Origin: Dactylis glomerata
Lineage: Eukaryota; Streptophyta; Magnoliopsida; Poales; Poaceae
Assembly: GCA_007115705.1 (NCBI GenBank)
Contig: QXEO01000410.1
Span: 428,235-492,234 of the forward strand
Reading direction: 5' to 3'
Length of the DNA stretch: 64,000 nucleotides
In this document: piece after piece, positions 31,699 through 45,663 of the stretch
Numbering within the stretch: position 1 is the first letter of the stretch
Layout of the letters: the number at the start of each line of letters is the position of its first letter
Notes under the pieces: model-generated
Databases searched by the model: none
What the model was told of the DNA's origin: nothing
Seen by the model: only the letters and a program-made list of their open reading frames with translations
Position numbers and translations under genes: made by a program

Positions 31699-33287
31699 TG
31701 CTGGTGCCAAGTTGACATGGGAAAGTGTAGTTGATGTGGGAACTTCTTATTCTTCACTCCCCGACAACGGCGCCAGAAAACTGTTGCTTGTTGCATGGTG
31801 AATGACCAGCCCGTTGGGAACCCCAAGAGGAAGGTATGATGAGTATAGCAGCTTGTTTTCCCTCAGTTAAGAAACCAAGGTTTATCGTTCAGGAGAAAAG
31901 TAGACAATGACGACTAAAGGTGATGCTTGCTAGTTTGCGACAGCTTCGGACAATTTATATATGGCGCCTCGTCCAAGCTTTGCTTGCTAGCTGCAACGCG
32001 GAACCTGCACACACACAACCAAGTACTTTGTTCCCAACTTGCGATTAGGTTGTCAATCTCACCAGTTTGCTTGAAACAAAGGTTATGAGCGTATCGAGTG
32101 GAAAATAGTAGAGTATCCGAATAAAGTAAACATTGCGAGTAAAGTAAACAGGTAATAGCAATATGATGGAAATAGGACCGGGGTCCACAGTTCACTAGTG
32201 GTGTCTCTCCATAAGATAAATAACACATGCTGGGTAAACAAATTATAGTTGGGCAATTGATAGAATAAAGATAAACGTGATATGTCAAGAAGATCACTAT
32301 GAGATTTACTCTGGGCATTACAACAAAATACATAGACCGCCATCCAACTGCATCTATGACTAATAATCCACTTGTGGCGAATCAATCCGAGAACTCCACA
32401 AGTATTAAGTTGCGAACAACAGATAATTGCATTAAGCAAAGTGTGTAATGTAAACAAAGCATATGCCCTTGAGCATATGAATGTTGTTTTCTCCCTAGTA
32501 GCAATAGCACATCTACAACCTTAGAGGTTTCTATCACTCCCCCAGGTTAAATAGAGGCATGAACCCACTATCGATCATAAATACCCCCTCTTGGAGTCAC
32601 TAGCAACTACTCGGCCAAGATAGCTACTAACAATGGAGAGCATGCAAGATCATAAATAACATAGAGATAACATAAGATATATTTCAGTATAGCAACTCAA
32701 TCATAACACCAATATTCATCGGATCCCAACAAACTAAGCATATAGAATTACATAACGGTGATCTCAATCATGTAGGGCAGCTCATGAGATCTAAACATGA
32801 AGCACATGGTGGAGAATACAACCATCTAGCTACTGCTATGGACCCATAGTCCAAGGTAGACTACTCACTCATCGCTCCGGAGGCAAGCATGGCGATGAAG
32901 AAGACCTCCGGTGGTGATTCCCCTCTCCGGCAGGGTGCCGAGAAGAGCTTCTGGACCCTCCCGATCTTTGGGTCAATGATGGCGGCGGATCGCGATGTGT
33001 TCTGGAAAAGTGATCGGGTACTTAGGTTTTTCCCGTCGGGGGGTCTTTATAGGCGAAGGGGTGATGTCAGGAGTGGCCCCAGGCCTCCTCACACCATGGC
33101 AGCTCGGCCAGGGCCTGGGCCACGCCAGCCATGCGTGAGGGCGGCCTGTGGCCCCTTTCCTACTCTCCTTCAGATATCTGGAAGCTCCCGGACAAAATAA
33201 GACTTCAGGAACTTGTTTCGTCCAATTCCGAGAATATTTCCTGTGTATCACTTCTGAAACACAAAAATAGCAGAAAACAGGGAACTG
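31699..33287 (-). repeat. Gypsy-1 5' LTR, main part
   Basis: Antisense LTR interrupted after 33287 by the LARD. It continues at 45664-45749 and is then truncated, lacking roughly its first 60 bp. A TATA box (tataaag on -) is at 33051-33045. The bases aactg at 33283-33287 are repeated at 45664-45668, which is the LARD target duplication. Confidence 0.85.
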
Positions 33288-36200
33288 TGTGACGCCCCGC
33301 CTTTTGCTAAAGGCAGAACTCCTGTGTATCTGTGCTATTCCCTGGATCAGTAGATAGCACCACAGTACAAAATAAGTAATCATTGCAATAGCATCAATAT
33401 TACAACGTATATCCAGTTACATAGGTCTTCTACCTTATGAGTACACAGCATAAAGCATAGTTGCAGTGAGCTTCCATCTTCATCAAGTGCCACATGCAGA
33501 CGTGTTGGAATGTAAGCTCGAGATCCTACTCCTGGTTCCTTACTCGAAATAAAACCTGCACGTTTGAATATGCAGCCCCAGAGGGGTCAGTACAATGATG
33601 TACTGGCAGATGACACATATTTGGTGGCATTTTTGTGGAAAGACTATACTACATGACATTTGGCTGGTGGATCTCATAGGCTGATTGCATAAAGCCAATT
33701 TTGTCCTACAATCCATTTTAATACTTTTTTCCAACAAATTTTATTTTTCAAGGGTCAAGACAACCCCCATACACTACATACTGGCCGGTATGTAGTTCTG
33801 GGCGTAACTCAACAAAGTTTGGAACCTCAGGCACCATCACCCCTCGGAGTGTATGGTCCTTAGTTCCTGCCTAGGGGTTTCTAGACAGATTTTATTAATT
33901 CAGAAACGGTGATGAGATTATTCCGTACATTCCATGTCTAGAGACTCAATTGTCCATAACCGAGGACACGGCTAATCGATTAGGTTAAAACACCTTGCAA
34001 GGGTTGTGCACTTTCACCTTACGATTCATTTTATGCCCATACATAAAATGAAACGAGACCTTTTAGAAGGAGAGGACAACTAACTTGGCAAGCACCGCTC
34101 CCAACCTATAATTTTGACTACCACCACTTCTTGCCGACAAGTTGCACTCCCACATTCTAATTAGTCAAGACAGAGCCCATAATGTCATAAGGCTGCACTG
34201 GAAGTACAATAAGCATGGAAGACATAGCCATCTCTTTATTCCTGGGTGGCATTCCCGAGCGGCATTCGGTTCCCACATCCTCTTATGAGGCTTGCGTCCC
34301 CGAACCCACCTACCTCGCCTCATCTTATCAAACCAATCCACCCAGGTGTTTCATTTTAGTAGAAGTTCTTAACTTTTCACAAAACACTTTTCAAGTGATC
34401 TTAGCATGGCATCAAGGTTAACAAAGTATTTAGCATCCTATCAGGTGGGGTTTGAGGGATAGCTACACACTACTAGGATCTAAGCATTTGATAAAACAGT
34501 TGAGTAAAACACCTATCATGCATACTACAAGAGGTGAATATACTAATGCATAATAAAATGGGTAGGGAACATGTGTGTCACTTGCCTTTTTGAAGATCAC
34601 GATGTTTCACTTCTCTCAACTAAGCACGTAGCTCTTCGCACAAACTATAACACAGAAATAGCATACCATAAATAATCCATACAAACACAATCAAACAAAT
34701 CAAACAATTGAAAGGTGTTTGTTTAACAATTTAGATTTATTGAGATGTCATGATGGAAGGATTTGGCAAGGATTCATGATTTGTGGGATATGGATCGGAG
34801 AGCTTAGTTGGGAGAGATTAATGTGATTTGAGAGAGAATTGGACTAGGCAAAATATAATTGATGAGGTTTTTATGCTTTATCAAAGCATGAATGAGTTTT
34901 AGAAATAGCTCATGTGTAATGAATCACACAAGGGTCAAATTATGCAACTACAACACTATTGAGTAAATGTGACAACATTTACTCTTAAATAGTATCTATT
35001 GCACTAGGAACTAGGCTAGGTTTTAAGAATGCTTGAACTACTCAATTAGCACATTTGCAAGTTGAATAGTTCAATACATAGAGACAAGATTAAGTAGGCA
35101 TTGGATTGGATATGAAAGATTGATATTTGAGGACATGGCTCAAATGGTTCATTGATCAACATGGTGTATAACACATAATATGGTATGGGTTATAACAACA
35201 CCACATTAACAAAATTTAGGTTTGAGATGAATTCATATTCTACTCAAGTAGCACAATTGCAATTTGAATATATATATGAATTAGACAAAATATATTTAGT
35301 TGGACAAGGTAGGGATCAAGATAATGTTTAGATGATATTTGATGAATGGGTATGAATAGATTTTAGAATGACTCATGTGAATAGATTCACATAGGTATAG
35401 AATAGTGCAACAAAACACTACTGAATAAAGTGTGACAACACTTAATCATAATAGCATAAGTTACACATGGGCTTGGGTAGGAGTTTGTGATATATTGAAT
35501 TACTCAATTAACTCATTTGTAAATTGAGTAGTTCAATATAGGCCACTTGGATAGGTTGGCTTGGGGTTGAATAAGAATGGATGTTATTTAGTATGATGGT
35601 GATGGATAGGTACGATCATGAGCTATGGTAGTAGAATTGAATCAACACCACAATAGTAAAACAGAATTCTATGATTGAGATGTATCACACTCTACTCAAA
35701 CAACACAATTGTAATTTGAATATGTGTGAACTAGACAAGATAGGTCTAAGTAGATATGATCTTGATCAAGATGTTATTTAGATAGATATGACATTGGATC
35801 AAAGTGATCTCAAGATGATATTTGATAGCTAGGTATGATCATAGGGTTTTCTAAAGTAGAAGGAATCACTAATTGAAATAGAATTGATCTATATAGGAAC
35901 TACTCAAATTCTCATATTAGAATTTGAATAATTGTGAAGTGGTTCAAGAAATTATGGGAGTGATGCTACTGGATAGCTTGCAGTAATACAAGGTCACTGC
36001 AATTGGAATCACTCTAAAATAAGTTATGGAATTCAAACTATGATCAATTTGGTGATTTGGATAGATTTGAATGCACAAAGTGTGTGCACGTATTAAATTT
36101 GGATTCTCTTGATCCTATGATGTTCTACAGATCAAGGGCTTTCCAAAGACTACAAATTTGTAATTTTTGGACACTTGGTTCTAAAGATATGAATTAATCA

Positions 36201-37857
36201 TGCTAACAGAGAGTTTGATTCCAATTTGAAAATAGTTTCAAATTGAACCCATAAAATATGAATTATTATCGTACTACTGGATTCTAGATGTTCTAAGGAT
36301 TCCAACGGTATATTATTTGTAATTTTTGGACTTACAGAACATTAGATATGAATTTCATAAGATTTGGACTAAATCTGATTTCAATTTTCTATTTTGGTTT
36401 CTGTTTGATCCGAGGCTGGCCACATGGCAGATTCCTACTGGTGCATACCGGTTCAACCAGATCACGCCTGTGGGTCATCGGATCTAAAGGTGATTGGGCG
36501 GACAAGATTGATCTATACCCTTTCGGTTAAGTGGATTGATTAGATCCACTGGATCTCAATCGAACGGCCACGAATAGAAGGAGGAGGTGCTCACCAGCTC
36601 GAGCTAGGGTTCCGGCGAGTTCACCGGCATGGCGCACTGGAGGTTGATCTCCGGCGAGCTTCGGTGGTCTCTGGGAGACGGCAAGATGCGGACGGTGTTC
36701 AGAACGGCAAGGGGATCTCGGAAACGTGAACGACGTCGTCGATCGTTTCCAGGTGCAAAGTAGAGGGGCGGCTGGAGCGACGGTGGCGGCCATGTGACTT
36801 CGGTCGTCGAAGAGGAGCTCGATTAGCTGCGAGTTAAATCAAAAGAATAATGTCAGAGGGGGCGCCGGAGAGAGGGGAGGGAAATGATGCAGGAGAGAGG
36901 TCGCGGGGATGCTTCACTGCATGGAAATCGACGAGGATCGGCTGCTGCCCTGCGAAGCTCCGGCGAGGAAATTTGCCGGCCTGGCGGCGCAATCCGCAAC
37001 AGAGAGAAGGGGGAAAAGGAGAGGAGACCGGGGCTATTTATAGGTGTGGGCTAGAGCCCGAAACGGCAGGGGGTTAATGTGTATTAAGGGGGGAGTAACT
37101 CACTGCGAGGTAACGTCTCCGGCGAGAAACTCGGCTGGAGGAGGAAGAAGGTTACGTGGCACTGGCTAGAGGGGTCCACACGTCAGCGAGGGGAGAGGGA
37201 AAATAAAGGATACCGGTTCGGTATGTTTGCTGGCCGCGGCTGGTTTTCGTTCTGGGCCGAATCGTCTCCCCGGGGTCCAATTTCATTTTTATTTTGTTTC
37301 CTTCTTTTCTCTTTTCTGTTTTCATATTTCTTTCATAACTTTTGCATAATTTCTTCAAACAATGTCAAACCAAATTCTAATCTTTTCTAAAATCCAAATA
37401 AACAATACAAAACAGTAAGAGATAAGTTTTCAGAATAAAACATGATTTTCCAAATAAAACTCTATATTTTAGCCAAAGGGCTTATTTGCATAAACCAAAG
37501 TAGAAATAGGATTTTAAAGTAATCCTTTTTAAAAACAGAGAATAAACTTTATAAAAATAGTTTTTGAAATATATTTGTAAAACATTCCTTTGGCATAGAA
37601 AACTTTGTAAACCATTTTGTAAATATCCTTTTGCAAGATAGCTTGCATAGGTTTGAATAAACACAAAGTAGCATTTTGATACTTGATCTTTCTAAAATAA
37701 GTTCTTCAAGAAAATAATAGATAGTTTAAAATAGTTTTCTGATAAAGCTTTCAAATAGACTCAAAAAGTTTTACATCTTTGTGAATTTTCAATCATCTCA
37801 AGCAAAACAAAAGCGAAAATTTTCCCCCAAAATTTGACAAAATCCTGGGTCGTTACA
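33288..37857 (-). repeat. LARD 3' LTR
   Basis: 4570 bp, next to the polypurine tract (ttttaagggtggtagtc on -, ending 37858). A GC-rich promoter/leader block at 36530-37260 produces open frames on both strands (36527-36793, 36850-37077) that I do not consider genes. Confidence 0.9.
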
Positions 37858-40291
37858 GACTACCACCCTTAAAAGAAATCTCGTCCTCGAGATTGGAAGG
37901 AAGGCTAAAAGAGAGTAGGTATTAGGTTATCTGGGTTTAGGTATCTGGGTGGCTACCACCCTTAAAAGAAAATTCCTCTTGGTGGTATCTTGATGCTTCC
38001 TTAGGCACTTGCGTTTTGTTTCCAGCTTGCATTCACTGTTGTGCGATTTTCCCTGAATCGCTCTTCTCAGAAGTTTTGACGTTCATAACTATGTTCAAAA
38101 GTGGGCACACCAAGGGTTCCATCCAATTCTGGTGATAAGCAGATATCATCCATCGCGTTGTCTTCCACAAGGTAGTCTACATCTTTATTTATAATAGGTG
38201 GGTGTCTATTCACCAATCTGGGCACCAACCTTCCTCATGGGGTTGCTTGAGGTAACCTTACTCTATTGTAGAGCTTTCTATCCAACGGGGTAGTTGTTGA
38301 ACTACTTTGGACACTGAGGAGTCACTCTTTGGTTTAATCAGAGGACCAAGCTGAGTTGTCTCCTCTTTGGGTCATTCAGAAGGCCAAGCTGAGAGGGTAT
38401 CCTCTCATCATCTCGACTTTCTTATCATCATCCTTAGAGGTTCTTCATCTTATGGTTGCTTCATTATATCATTTTGCTCTTAAATTTTCCCATGATACTA
38501 TTCTGTTCTGGTAACCTTCCTGGTTGTTGTACATCTTCCAAGAATGTGTATCTAGCCTTTTCTTGGTCGGTCCTCATCAAGGCCAAGAAATCATATAGGT
38601 CATCACCATACTCCTTGTTGCTTTTTAGCTGATTTTTGTTCCAAGAATCTCAAAAGATAACTCAGTGCCAAGTACTGCATGCTTGCCCCACGAACATGAT
38701 GAGACCACACATCCCAAGGAATTAGGATGGCATCTCTCTGCAGTCTTCTCAAGCATTTCATAGGGGTAAACAAGGTGGACTCTGTAAGGGGTACTTGCAC
38801 TTTTAAGGGACGAAAGGTCGCCTTATAACCAGCATTGTTGAACCCATTCAAGTTACTGGAGCAAGTCGTGCTACTTGCCACAGGTACCAGATGGTCCTTA
38901 AGAATTCCTTTAGCAACCGTCTTCATGGTTGTTGAAAGGCGCTGAGCAACTGGATCATATCTCGAAGATGAACTCCTTTGCTGGGAAAAAGGGGTCTAAC
39001 GAAGCTCTCATGGGCAGGAGAGTAGTTTCAGGGATTTGGAGAGTTGCTTCATAACATCGCAGGTCGGGATGGGGTAGACTTCGGTGGCGTAAAGCTTTGA
39101 AATCGGGAGGAAATCTCATAGGTAGTGGTGGTTGTCTCTGTTGTGATTCTCTGGAGAGGAGTGACTTTTCTTTTATAGGCTCAGGGAGGTAGTTGAACAG
39201 GTAGCAGTTGAAGCTGAATAGTCTTCGTATTCAAAGTCCACTGAGCAAAACGTTTCTGATTCGTGTAGTCGTTCAAAACAAACCTCACCGTATTCTTACG
39301 TTTTTGGCCACACTGGCTCACTATAAGGGATGTAACATATTATCCTCCTAAGGTTAAGGTTTAACATCGTCGTCTCTCATGTAGGTATGTCTCTCTAGAT
39401 TTACCATTCCTCATACAAGAGCGAACAATATGAGTAGTCGTCACGGGGCGCAAATCCATGTCGCACTCAATCATTACCTCGTATTTGGTTTGGTGCATCT
39501 CGCATTCTAACTCTTGGTCAACCTCACTAGCTTTTAAACAAAAGTTTTGTTCAAATTGGAACCAAGTTCCGAAATTTTATTTTGAAATTTGAAAACAAAA
39601 TCTATCGTTCCTAGCTAGAGGTTTTCAACAAAGCTCATGGCAATAATACTTAAGTTGTAGATCCTTTGGTTTGCCATTTAAGAGGAAATAAAATCCTTTC
39701 CATTGCTCTGTTTGCTCTTTCCATTGCTCTGTTTGCTCTTTCCATTGCTCTATTTGTCCTTTCCACCTTTCTTGCATGAGGTGGTTGAATAGTATTACTT
39801 CCACATTAGTTACACCTTGGGGTGTCTTCTTATTGTTTGCGTGGTATCCTTCAGCTATCCTAGCTTACTGGAGTCTTGGATATCATCCTTTGTGCAGTCT
39901 CTTGCGTAATGTTCCAGTCTCTTGCACTTGAAACACTACCCCTTGTTGTCGTACTCAGTATCCTTACCTTCGACTGAGGGTCATTGTAGTTGTTTCTGTC
40001 GCTGAGAAAACTTTTGTTTGGGTTTTAGGACAAGTTTAGGTCTTAGCATAGATGAGAATTAGATAGAAGGGATCTAAAGAAGAAAATCTTACCCAAAACA
40101 AAATAGATCAAAACAATTTATGCTACAAGCAATATCTAACAAACATTCAATCATCACATTCGATCAAACTAGTTCTAAAACACACGAAGGTACGATCATC
40201 CACAAGTTGGTATGACCATAACGTTTATTACACGTCGTTGCTTATTAAAATTTCCTAAATGGAGGTCCAACTAAGGCTTCTTGGTTCTCTT

Positions 40292-40807
40292 TCATACGGA
40301 TCCATTGTTCTGGTCTGGCTGCTTCAGTAGATTGGTAATTTGCTCGTCCTTGGTTTTGATGAGGTCTCCTTGAATACTAAGTTCAGATACCAACTTTTCC
40401 ATGTCACCTTGAAGTTGACTTATGGTAGCCTTCAATGTAGTAGTGTCTTCCTTTTCTTCCTGGAGGTCTTGCTGAGTATTATGAAGTCTCCACTTGAGTC
40501 TTTCTCCAAGCTCCTTTATTGCTGACCAAGCAGCACATCTTGCTGAGTCTAGAAATGATGGATACATCTCGGAGTTGGTGAACATCCAAAGTCCCATCTT
40601 CTTGTGGTCATCTTCTTTATTCTTGTATAAATGAAGCTGCACCCACCAATATTCTTCACCTTCCTCAATCACAGGAAATCCTTTGTAAACAGCTTCTCCT
40701 TGCATTCCCATGCTTAACATGAGGTTCTTCAAGGCTTTGGGAAACTCAGTCTCACATTTTAGGGTCATGATCATCACTGGGCTTTTAGTAGTTGACATCG
40801 AATCCAA
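40292..40807 (-). CDS. Unknown 171-residue coiled-coil protein in the LARD internal domain
   Basis: An intact frame, MDSMSTTKSPVMIMTLKCET..., starting about 270 nt downstream of the primer-binding site, where a gag gene would begin. The first half is compact with aromatic residues (EEYWWVQLHLYKNKED and GLWMFTNSEMYPSFLDSARC). The second half is a predicted coiled coil rich in Glu, Lys, Gln and Leu (DLQEEKEDTTTLKATISQLQ). I do not recognise the family. It has no zinc knuckle and no gag signature. It may be a relic of a multi-domain protein of the autonomous partner or a captured host fragment. That it stays open in a young element supports recent coding, but one copy cannot prove it. Confidence 0.5.
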   Translation of the reverse strand: MDSMSTTKSPVMIMTLKCETEFPKALKNLMLSMGMQGEAVYKGFPVIEEGEEYWWVQLHLYKNKEDDHKKMGLWMFTNSEMYPSFLDSARCAAWSAIKELGERLKWRLHNTQQDLQEEKEDTTTLKATISQLQGDMEKLVSELSIQGDLIKTKDEQITNLLKQPDQNNGSV

Positions 40808-41074
40808 TTGTTCTCAAGATGATATTTGTTGAGGGGTATGATCATCCTTTGTCCTTTCTTGATGGATTCGGTGAGTGGGTCATCTAAATTAGAAAGAAGA
40901 GTAGTGTAAAACCAATGAATGGGGTAAGTTCTTACAAGAAAATTTCAAACTAACAATAGATTGATTTCATCTAAAAAAAATTGAATTGATTTTCTTTTTA
41001 AGGAGAGAGGGAAGAATCCTAGGGCTTCCTAGTCTATTCCAAACCTAGGGTCTCGATCCTACAGGCAACACTAT

Positions 41075-41086
41075 GCTCTGATACCA
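41075..41086 (-). other. LARD primer-binding site (initiator Met-tRNA)
   Basis: TGGTATCAGAGC on the - strand, 3 nt from the LTR edge at 41090. It fixes the element's orientation as minus. Confidence 0.85.
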
Positions 41087-41089
41087 TTC

Positions 41090-44000
41090 TGTGACGCCCC
41101 GCCTTTTGCTAAAGGCAGAACTCCTGTGTATCTGTGCTATTCCCTGGATCAGTAGATAGCACCACAGTACAAAATAAGTAATCATTGCAATAGCATCAAT
41201 ATTACAACGTATATCCAGTTACATAGGTCTTCTACCTTATGAGTACACAGCATAAAGCATAGTTGCAGTGAGCTTCCATCTTCATCAAGTGCCACAGGCA
41301 GACGTGTTGGAATGTAAGCTCGAGATCCTACTCCTGGTTCCTTACTCGAAATAAAACCTGCACGTTTGAATATGCAGCCCCAGAGGGGTCAGTACAATGA
41401 TGTACTGGCAGATGACACATATTTGGTGGCATTTTTGTGGAAAGACTATACTACATGACATTTGGCTGGTGGATCTCATAGGCTGATTGCATAAAGCCAA
41501 TTTTGTCCTACAATCCATTTTAATACTTTCTTCCAACAAATTTTATTTTTCAAGGGTCAAGACAACCCCCATACACTACATACTGGCCGATATGTAGTTC
41601 TGGGCGTAACTCAACAAAGTTTGGAACCTCAGGCACCATCACCCCTCGGAGTGTATGGTCCTTAGTTCCTGCCTAGGGGTTTCTAGACAGATTTTATTAA
41701 TTCAGAAACGGTGATGAGATTATTCCGTACATTCCATGTCTAGAGACTCAATTGTCCATAACCGAGGACACGGCTAATCGATTAGGTTAAAACACCTTGC
41801 AAGGGTTGTGCACTTTCACCTTACGATTCATTTTATGCCCATACATAAAATGAAACGAGACCTTTTAGAAGGAGAGGACAACTAACTTGGCAAGCACCGC
41901 TCCCAACCTATAATTTTGACTACCACCACTTCTTGCCGACAAGTTGCACTCCCACATTCTAATTAGTCAAGACAGAGCCCATAATGTCATAAGGCTGCAC
42001 TGGAAGTACAATAAGCATGGAAGACATAGCCATCTCTTTATTCCTGGGTGGCATTCCCGAGCGGCATTCGGTTCCCACATCCTCTTATGAGGCTTGCGTC
42101 CCCGAACCCACCTACCTCGCCTCATCTTATCAAACCAATCCACCCAGGTGTTTCATTTTAGTAGAAGTTCTTAACTTTTCACAAAACACTTTTCAAGTGA
42201 TCTTAGCATGGCATCAAGGTTAACAAAGTATTTAGCATCCTATCAGGTGGGGTTTGAGGGATAGCTACACACTACTAGGATCTAAGCATTTGATAAAACA
42301 GTTGAGTAAAACACCTATCATGCATACTACAAGAGGTGAATATACTAATGCATAATAAAATGGGTAGGGAACATGTGTGTCACTTGCCTTTTTGAAGATC
42401 ACGATGTTTCACTTCTCTCAACTAAGCACGTAGCTCTTCGCACAAACTATAACACAGAAATAGCATACCATAAACAATCCATACAAACACAATCAAACAA
42501 ATCAAACAATTGAAAGGTGTTTGTTTAACAATTTAGATTTATTGAGATGTCATGATGGAAGGATTTGGCAAGGATTCATGATTTGTGGGATATGGATCGG
42601 AGAGCTTAGTTGGGAGAGATTAATGTGATTTGAGAGAGAATTGGACTAGGCAAAATATAATTGATGAGGTTTTTATGCTTTATCAAAGCATGAATGAGTT
42701 TTAGAAATAGCTCATGTGTAATGAATCACACAAGGGTCAAATTATGCAACTACAACACTATTGAGTAAATGTGACAACATTTACTCTTAAATAGTATCTA
42801 TTGCACTAGGAACTAGGCTAGGTTTTAAGAATGCTTGAACTACTCAATTAGCACATTTGCAAGTTGAATAGTTCAATACATAGAGACAAGATTAAGTAGG
42901 CATTGGATTGGATATGAAAGATTGATATTTGAGGACATGGCTCAAATGGTTCATTGATCAACATGGTGTATAACACATAATATGGTATGGGTTATAACAA
43001 CACCACATTAACAAAATTTAGGTTTGAGATGAATTCATATTCTACTCAAGTAGCACAATTGCAATTTGAATATATATATATGAATTAGACAAAATATATT
43101 TAGTTGGACAAGGTAGGGATCAAGATAATGTTTAGATGATATTTGATGAATGGGTATGAATAGATTTTAGAATGACTCATGTGAATAGATTCACATAGGT
43201 ATAGAATAGTGCAACAAAACACTACTGAATAAAGTGTGACAACACTTAATCATAATAGCATAAGTTACACATGGGCTTGGGTAGGAGTTTGTGATATATT
43301 GAATTACTCAATTAACTCATTTGTAAATTGAGTAGTTCAATATAGGCCACTTGGATAGGTTGGCTTGGGGTTGAATAAGAATGGATGTTATTTAGTATGA
43401 TGGTGATGGATAGGTACGATCATGAGCTATGGTAGTAGAATTGAATCAACACCACAATAGTAAAACAGAATTCTATGATTGAGATGTATCACACTCTACT
43501 CAAACAACACAATTGTAATTTGAATATGTGTGAACTAGACAAGATAGGTCTAAGTAGATATGATCTTGATCAAGATGTTATTTAGATAGATATGACATTG
43601 GATCAAAGTGATCTCAAGATGATATTTGATAGCTAGGTATGATCATAGGGTTTTCTAAAGTAGAAGGAATCACTAATTGAAATAGAATTGATCTATATAG
43701 GAACTACTCAAATTCTCATATTAGAATTTGAATAATTGTGAAGTGGTTCAAGAAATTATGAGAGTGATGCTACTGGATAGCTTGCAGTAATACAAGGTCA
43801 CTGCAATTGGAATCACTCTAAAATAAGTTATGGAATTCAAACTATGATCAATTTGGTGATTTGGATAGATTTGAATGCACAAAGTGTGTGCACGTATCAA
43901 ATTTGGATTCTCTTGATCCTATGATGTTCTACAGATCAAGGGCTTTCCAAAGACTACAAATTTGTAATTTTTGGACACTTGGTTCTAAAGATATGAATTA

Positions 44001-45663
44001 ATCATGCTAACAGAGAGTTTGATTCCAATTTGAAAATAGTTTCAAATTGAACCCATAAAATATGAATTATTATCGTACTACTGGATTCTAGATGTTCTAA
44101 GGATTCCAACGGTATATTATTTGTAATTTTTGGACTTACAGAACATTAGATATGAATTTCATAAGATTTGGACTAAATCTGATTTCCATTTTCTATTTTG
44201 GTTTCTGTTTGATCCGAGGCTGGCCACATGGCAGATTCCTACTGGTGCGTACCGGTTCAACCAGATCACGCCTGTGGGTCGTCGGATCTAAAGGTGATTG
44301 GGCGGACAAGATTGATCTATACCCTTTCGGTTAAGTGGATTGATTAGATCCACTGGATCTCAATCGAACGGCCACGAATAGAAGGAGGAGGTGCTCACCA
44401 GCTCGAGCTAGGGTTCCGGCGAGTTCACCGGCGTGGCGCACTGGAGGTTGATCTCCGGCGAGCTTCGGTGGTCTCTGGGAGACGGCAAGATGCAGACGGT
44501 GTTCAGAACGGCAAGGGGATCTCGGAAACGTGAACGACGTCGTCGATCGTTTCTAGGTGCAAAGTAGAGGGGCGGCTGGAGCGACGGTGGCGGCCATGTG
44601 ACTTCGGTCGTCGAAGAGGAGCTCGATTAGCTGCGAGTTAAATCAAAAGAATAATGTCAGAGGGGGGCGCCGGAGAGAGGGGAGGGAAATGATGCAGGAG
44701 AGAGGTCGCGGGGATGCTTCACTGCATGGAAATCGACGAGGATCGGCTGCTGCCCTGCGAAGCTCCGGCGAGGAAATTTGCCGGCCTGGCGGCGCAATCC
44801 GCAACAGAGAAAAGGGGGAAAAGGAGAGGAGACCGGGGCTATTTATAGGTGTGGGCTAGAGCCCGAAACGGCAGGGGGTTAATGTGTGTTAAGGGGGGAG
44901 TAACTCACTGCGAGGTAACGTCTCCGGCGAGAAACTCGGCTGGAGGAGGAAGAAGGTTACGTGGCACTGGCTAGAGGGGTCCACACGTCAGCGAGGGGAG
45001 AGGGAAAATAAAGGATACCGGTTCAGTATGTTTGCTGGGCCGCGGCTGGTTTTCGTTCTGGGCCGAATCGTCTCCCCGGGGTCCAATTTCATTTTTATTT
45101 TGTTTCCTTCTTTTCTCTTTTCTGTTTTCATATTTCTTTCATAACTTTTGCATAATTTCTTCAAACAATGTCAAACCAAATTCTAATCTTTTCTAAAATC
45201 CAAATAAACAATACAAAACAGTAAGAGATAAGTTTTCAGAATAAAACATGATTTTCCAAATAAAACTCTATATTTTAGCCAAAGGGCTTATTTGCATAAA
45301 CCAAAGTAGAAATAGGATTTTAAAGTAATCCTTTTTAAAAACAGAGAATAAACTTTATAAAAATAGTTTTTGAAATATATTTGTAAAACATTCCTTTGGC
45401 ATAGAAAACTTTATAAACCATTTTGTAAATATCCTTTTGCAAGATAGCTTGCATAGGTTTGAATAAACACAAAGTAGCATTTTGATACTTGATCTTTCTA
45501 AAATAAGTTCTTCAAGAAAATAATAGATAGTTTAAAATAGTTTTCTGATAAAGCTTTCAAATAGACTCAAAAAGTTTTAAATCTTTGTGAATTTTCAATC
45601 ATCTCAAGCAAAACAAAAGAGAAAATTTTCCCCCAAAATTTGACAAAATCCTGGGTCGTTACA
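41090..45663 (-). repeat. LARD 5' LTR
   Basis: 4574 bp, nearly identical to 33288-37857. Visible differences include a ta-dinucleotide length change near 43072 and single-base changes near 41297 and 41589. The TATA box at 44847-44840 implies a U3 of about 0.8 kb and an unusually long transcribed R-U5 of about 3.7 kb. Confidence 0.9.
44840..44847 (-). promoter_or_regulatory. LARD promoter TATA box
   Basis: TATAAATA on the - strand within ggggctatttataggtg, in the GC-rich part of the 5' LTR. The same box is in the other LTR at 37042-37035. Confidence 0.5.

Larger units (their letters stand above)
37858..41089 (-). other. LARD internal domain
   Basis: 3.2 kb with no gag, protease, integrase or reverse transcriptase. 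It contains one intact 171-codon frame (40807-40292, listed separately) and a 107-codon - strand frame (38926-38603) of unknown meaning. A three-copy 22-bp repeat is near 39712-39770 (tccattgctctgtttgctct). The polypurine-tract phrase taccacccttaaaagaaa occurs twice, at 37861 and near 37956. Confidence 0.75.
33288..45663 (-). mobile_element. Complete LARD-type non-autonomous LTR retrotransposon
   Basis: A 12,376-bp element with LTRs at 33288-37857 (4570 bp) and 41090-45663 (4574 bp) and an internal domain of 3232 bp. A perfect 5-bp duplication (aactg) flanks it. On the - strand the LTRs run TGTAACGACCCAGG...GGCGTCACA. A Met-tRNA primer site and a polypurine tract adjoin the LTRs in the expected order for the - strand. 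Long LTRs of about 4.5 kb around a short internal domain without gag-pol are the published hallmark of Triticeae LARDs, thought to be mobilised by Erika-like Gypsy elements. By eye I count about 18 base differences between the LTRs, near 0.4 percent, so the insertion is young. Confidence 0.9.

Noticed and set aside
36527..37077. Frames on both strands in the LARD LTR GC-rich block
   Set aside because: Single-base differences between the two LTRs are not codon-biased by eye, and the region is the predicted promoter/leader.
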